DNA of 64,000 nt from Glycomyces xiaoerkulensis (GTDB lineage Bacteria; Actinomycetota; Actinomycetes; Mycobacteriales; Micromonosporaceae). Location of the stretch: the NCBI RefSeq assembly GCF_002798405.1, contig NZ_PGGV01000014.1:1-64000 (forward strand), read 5' to 3'. Positions 62,628 to 64,000 of this stretch are shown here, piece after piece (the stretch's first letter is position 1; each line of letters begins with the position of its first letter). Below the pieces are notes generated by a model. It saw only the letters and a program-made list of their open reading frames with translations, had not been told where the DNA came from and did no database searches. Both the position numbers and the translations under genes were made by a program.

Positions 62628-63347
62628 ATGGGGCACGGCTGGGAGGGTGCGGTCCTGAAGCTCTTGCGCGCCAAGGACTTCGTATTCACGGTGACCGGCG
62701 CGGAGGAGGTCGCCGAACGCTACCGGCGCCTGCACTTCACCGACGGCGGCATGCTGGCGATGAGCGGCGTCCACCCGACGATGTGGGTGCGGCTGTGGTT
62801 CGACAACGCCGGCAAGCCGCACCAGCGCGCCTACACCCTGGTCGACCCCGATCCGGAGGCAGGCACCTTCAGTCTGGAGTTCGCGCTGCACGAGGGCGCG
62901 GCCAGCGACTGGTGCCGCACGGCGCAGCCCGGCGACACGATCGAGGGGACGCTCTACGGCACCGCCTGGACCGAACCCGATCCGCTGCCGGGCAGGATGT
63001 TCGTCGTCGGCGACGCCGCCGCGCTCCCGGCGATCAACTCGCTGCTGGAGGCGCTGCCGCAGGTGCCGGCCACGATCTGGTTCGAGACCGCCGACTCCTC
63101 GGAGGCCGAGCTGCCGTTCCGGACCGACCCCGACCGGCACGACCTGCGCCTGGTGCCCCGCGAGGGCCGCGGCGAGCGCCTGGTCGCCGAGGTCCGCGAG
63201 TCCCTGCCCGGACTGGTCGCCGAGCCGGAGCGCGCTTACGTGTGGATCACCGCCTACGGGTCGACCACGCGCGAACTGACGGCCTTCGCGCGCAAGGAAC
63301 TGGGCGTCCCCAAGCAGCGGGTCCACTCGATGGCGTACTGGCGCTAG
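62628..63347 (+). CDS. Siderophore-interacting protein (flavin ferric reductase, ViuB type)
   Basis: A 239-residue cytoplasmic flavoprotein that reduces ferric siderophores to release iron. The FAD domain shows RAYTLVDPDPEAGTFSLEF and HEGAASDWC. The NAD(P)H domain shows VVGDAAALPAINSLLEALP and ends with the SIP-family tail VHSMAYWR. The ribosome site GGAGGAGAGGAGG is strong. It is divergent from the acylase-acetyltransferase gene across an iron box. The stop overlaps the convergent epimerase stop in CTAG. Confidence 0.93.
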   Translation: MGHGWEGAVLKLLRAKDFVFTVTGAEEVAERYRRLHFTDGGMLAMSGVHPTMWVRLWFDNAGKPHQRAYTLVDPDPEAGTFSLEFALHEGAASDWCRTAQPGDTIEGTLYGTAWTEPDPLPGRMFVVGDAAALPAINSLLEALPQVPATIWFETADSSEAELPFRTDPDRHDLRLVPREGRGERLVAEVRESLPGLVAEPERAYVWITAYGSTTRELTAFARKELGVPKQRVHSMAYWR

Positions 63348-64000
63348 CTCTTGCGGCGCCGCAGCCGCTCGACCAGATCGGCGGCGGCGTTCGTCCAGTC
63401 GGGATAGGCGAACTCGAATCCCGCCTCGAGCAGCCGGGTCGGGACCACCCGGCGGCTCTTGAGCAGCAGCTCGGTGTCCGAGCGGATCGCGAACGCACCG
63501 ATCTCGGCCATCCACCTGGTCGCCGGCAGCGCCACCGGCGTGCCCCAGGCCCGCCGCATCCGGCGCATGAACTCCCGCTGCGGCAGCGGGTTCGGGGCGG
63601 CCAGGTTCACCGGCCCGGCCAGTTCTTCGCGCTCGATGAGGAACTCGACGGCGCGGGCGAAGTCCTGGTCGTGGATCCACGACACGTACTGGGCGCCGCC
63701 ACCGATCGGGCCGCCGAGGCCCAGCCGGACCATCCGGAGCATGATCTCGAAGGCGCCGCCGCGGTCGGGGCTCATCACCATCGCGGTGCGCATGGCGACC
63801 TTGCGGGTCCGCGGCGTGGCGGCCTCCCGCTGCGCCCGCTCCCACTGGCGGGCGATGCGGACGCTGAAGCGCCAGTAGTCGGGCACGCCGGGCTCGTCGC
63901 CGCCGACGAGTCCCGAATCCTCGTCGTTGGGCGCGTCGAAGCGGTGGGCGTAGATGGTGGCGGTGCTCATCTGGAGCCACAGGCGCGGCGGATCGGCGGC
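63344..64000 (-). CDS. SDR39U1/YfcH-type epimerase (5' part outside window)
   Basis: The frame is open to the right edge without a start, so the gene begins beyond the window. The visible 218 or so residues cover the later part of a TIGR01777-type NAD-dependent epimerase (QMSTATIYAHRFDAPNDE, VSWIHDQDFARAVEFLIERE, GPVNLAAPNPLPQREFMRRM). The C-terminal DUF1731-like end has SRRVVPTRLLEAGFEFAYPD. The cofactor-binding N-terminus is not visible. The substrate is unknown. Confidence 0.9.
   Translation of the reverse strand, partial: AADPPRLWLQMSTATIYAHRFDAPNDEDSGLVGGDEPGVPDYWRFSVRIARQWERAQREAATPRTRKVAMRTAMVMSPDRGGAFEIMLRMVRLGLGGPIGGGAQYVSWIHDQDFARAVEFLIEREELAGPVNLAAPNPLPQREFMRRMRRAWGTPVALPATRWMAEIGAFAIRSDTELLLKSRRVVPTRLLEAGFEFAYPDWTNAAADLVERLRRRKS

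Overview
The window is very GC-rich DNA from an actinomycete. The evidence is pervasive G/C third positions, GTG/TTG starts, Tat-like and Sec secretion signals, CBM2 modules on secreted enzymes, a DUF574-type methyltransferase, ECF/ZAS regulation and an IdeR-type iron box. The mix of CBM2 glycanases, an LPXTG protein and many regulators fits a plant-biomass-degrading soil actinomycete of the Glycomyces/Micromonosporales kind. The genus is an inference only. I saw no rRNA, tRNA or CRISPR.

Layout. 1-7.9 kb: a xylose/xylo-oligosaccharide operon (sugar-binding lipoprotein, two permeases, GH3 enzyme, xylose isomerase) divergent from its LacI regulator. 8-13.3 kb: a CBM2-CBM35-PL11 rhamnogalacturonan lyase convergent with a CBM2-HEXXH protein, then an LPXTG surface protein. 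14.3-19.7 kb: a four-repeat helical protein, a peptidoglycan-binding/caspase fusion, OsmC, an ECF sigma factor with zinc anti-sigma, and two ArsM-like methyltransferases. 19.7-23.6 kb: Nudix hydrolase, an acyl-CoA-dehydrogenase-like gene overlapping a hexapeptide acyltransferase, and a divergent XRE regulator.

23.6-33.1 kb looks like an inserted, partly decayed block. It starts with HNH-endonuclease and IS630 transposase remnants and ends with a broken GntR regulator. Between them lie a MacB/FtsX-like ABC exporter, a DUF998-like fragment, a GT4 glycosyltransferase, a DedA protein and a divergent two-component system.

33-45 kb: a secreted hypothetical, a DEDDh exonuclease with BRCT, an overlapping S2P-CBS / FdhF-like / FdhD operon, a membrane-anchored CBM2-like protein, a GH3 beta-glucosidase and a GH74 xyloglucanase. 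45-53 kb: housekeeping and accessory enzymes, ending in a VapBC toxin-antitoxin pair. 53-57 kb: an NmrA-like protein and a multidomain GH30 enzyme. 57-60 kb: a TetR/SDR pair with twin operators and a quinone-oxidoreductase-like gene. 60-64 kb: an iron-boxed divergent pair, in which an Ntn-hydrolase acylase fused to a siderophore-type acetyltransferase faces a siderophore-interacting flavoprotein, and then a partial epimerase.

How it works together: at least five loci (xylose operon, PL11, GH3, GH74, GH30) act on hemicellulose or pectin, each with its own promoter or operator signals. The least familiar associations are the repeat protein beside the caspase, the acylase-acetyltransferase fusion under an iron box, and the S2P-CBS/formate-dehydrogenase-like operon.
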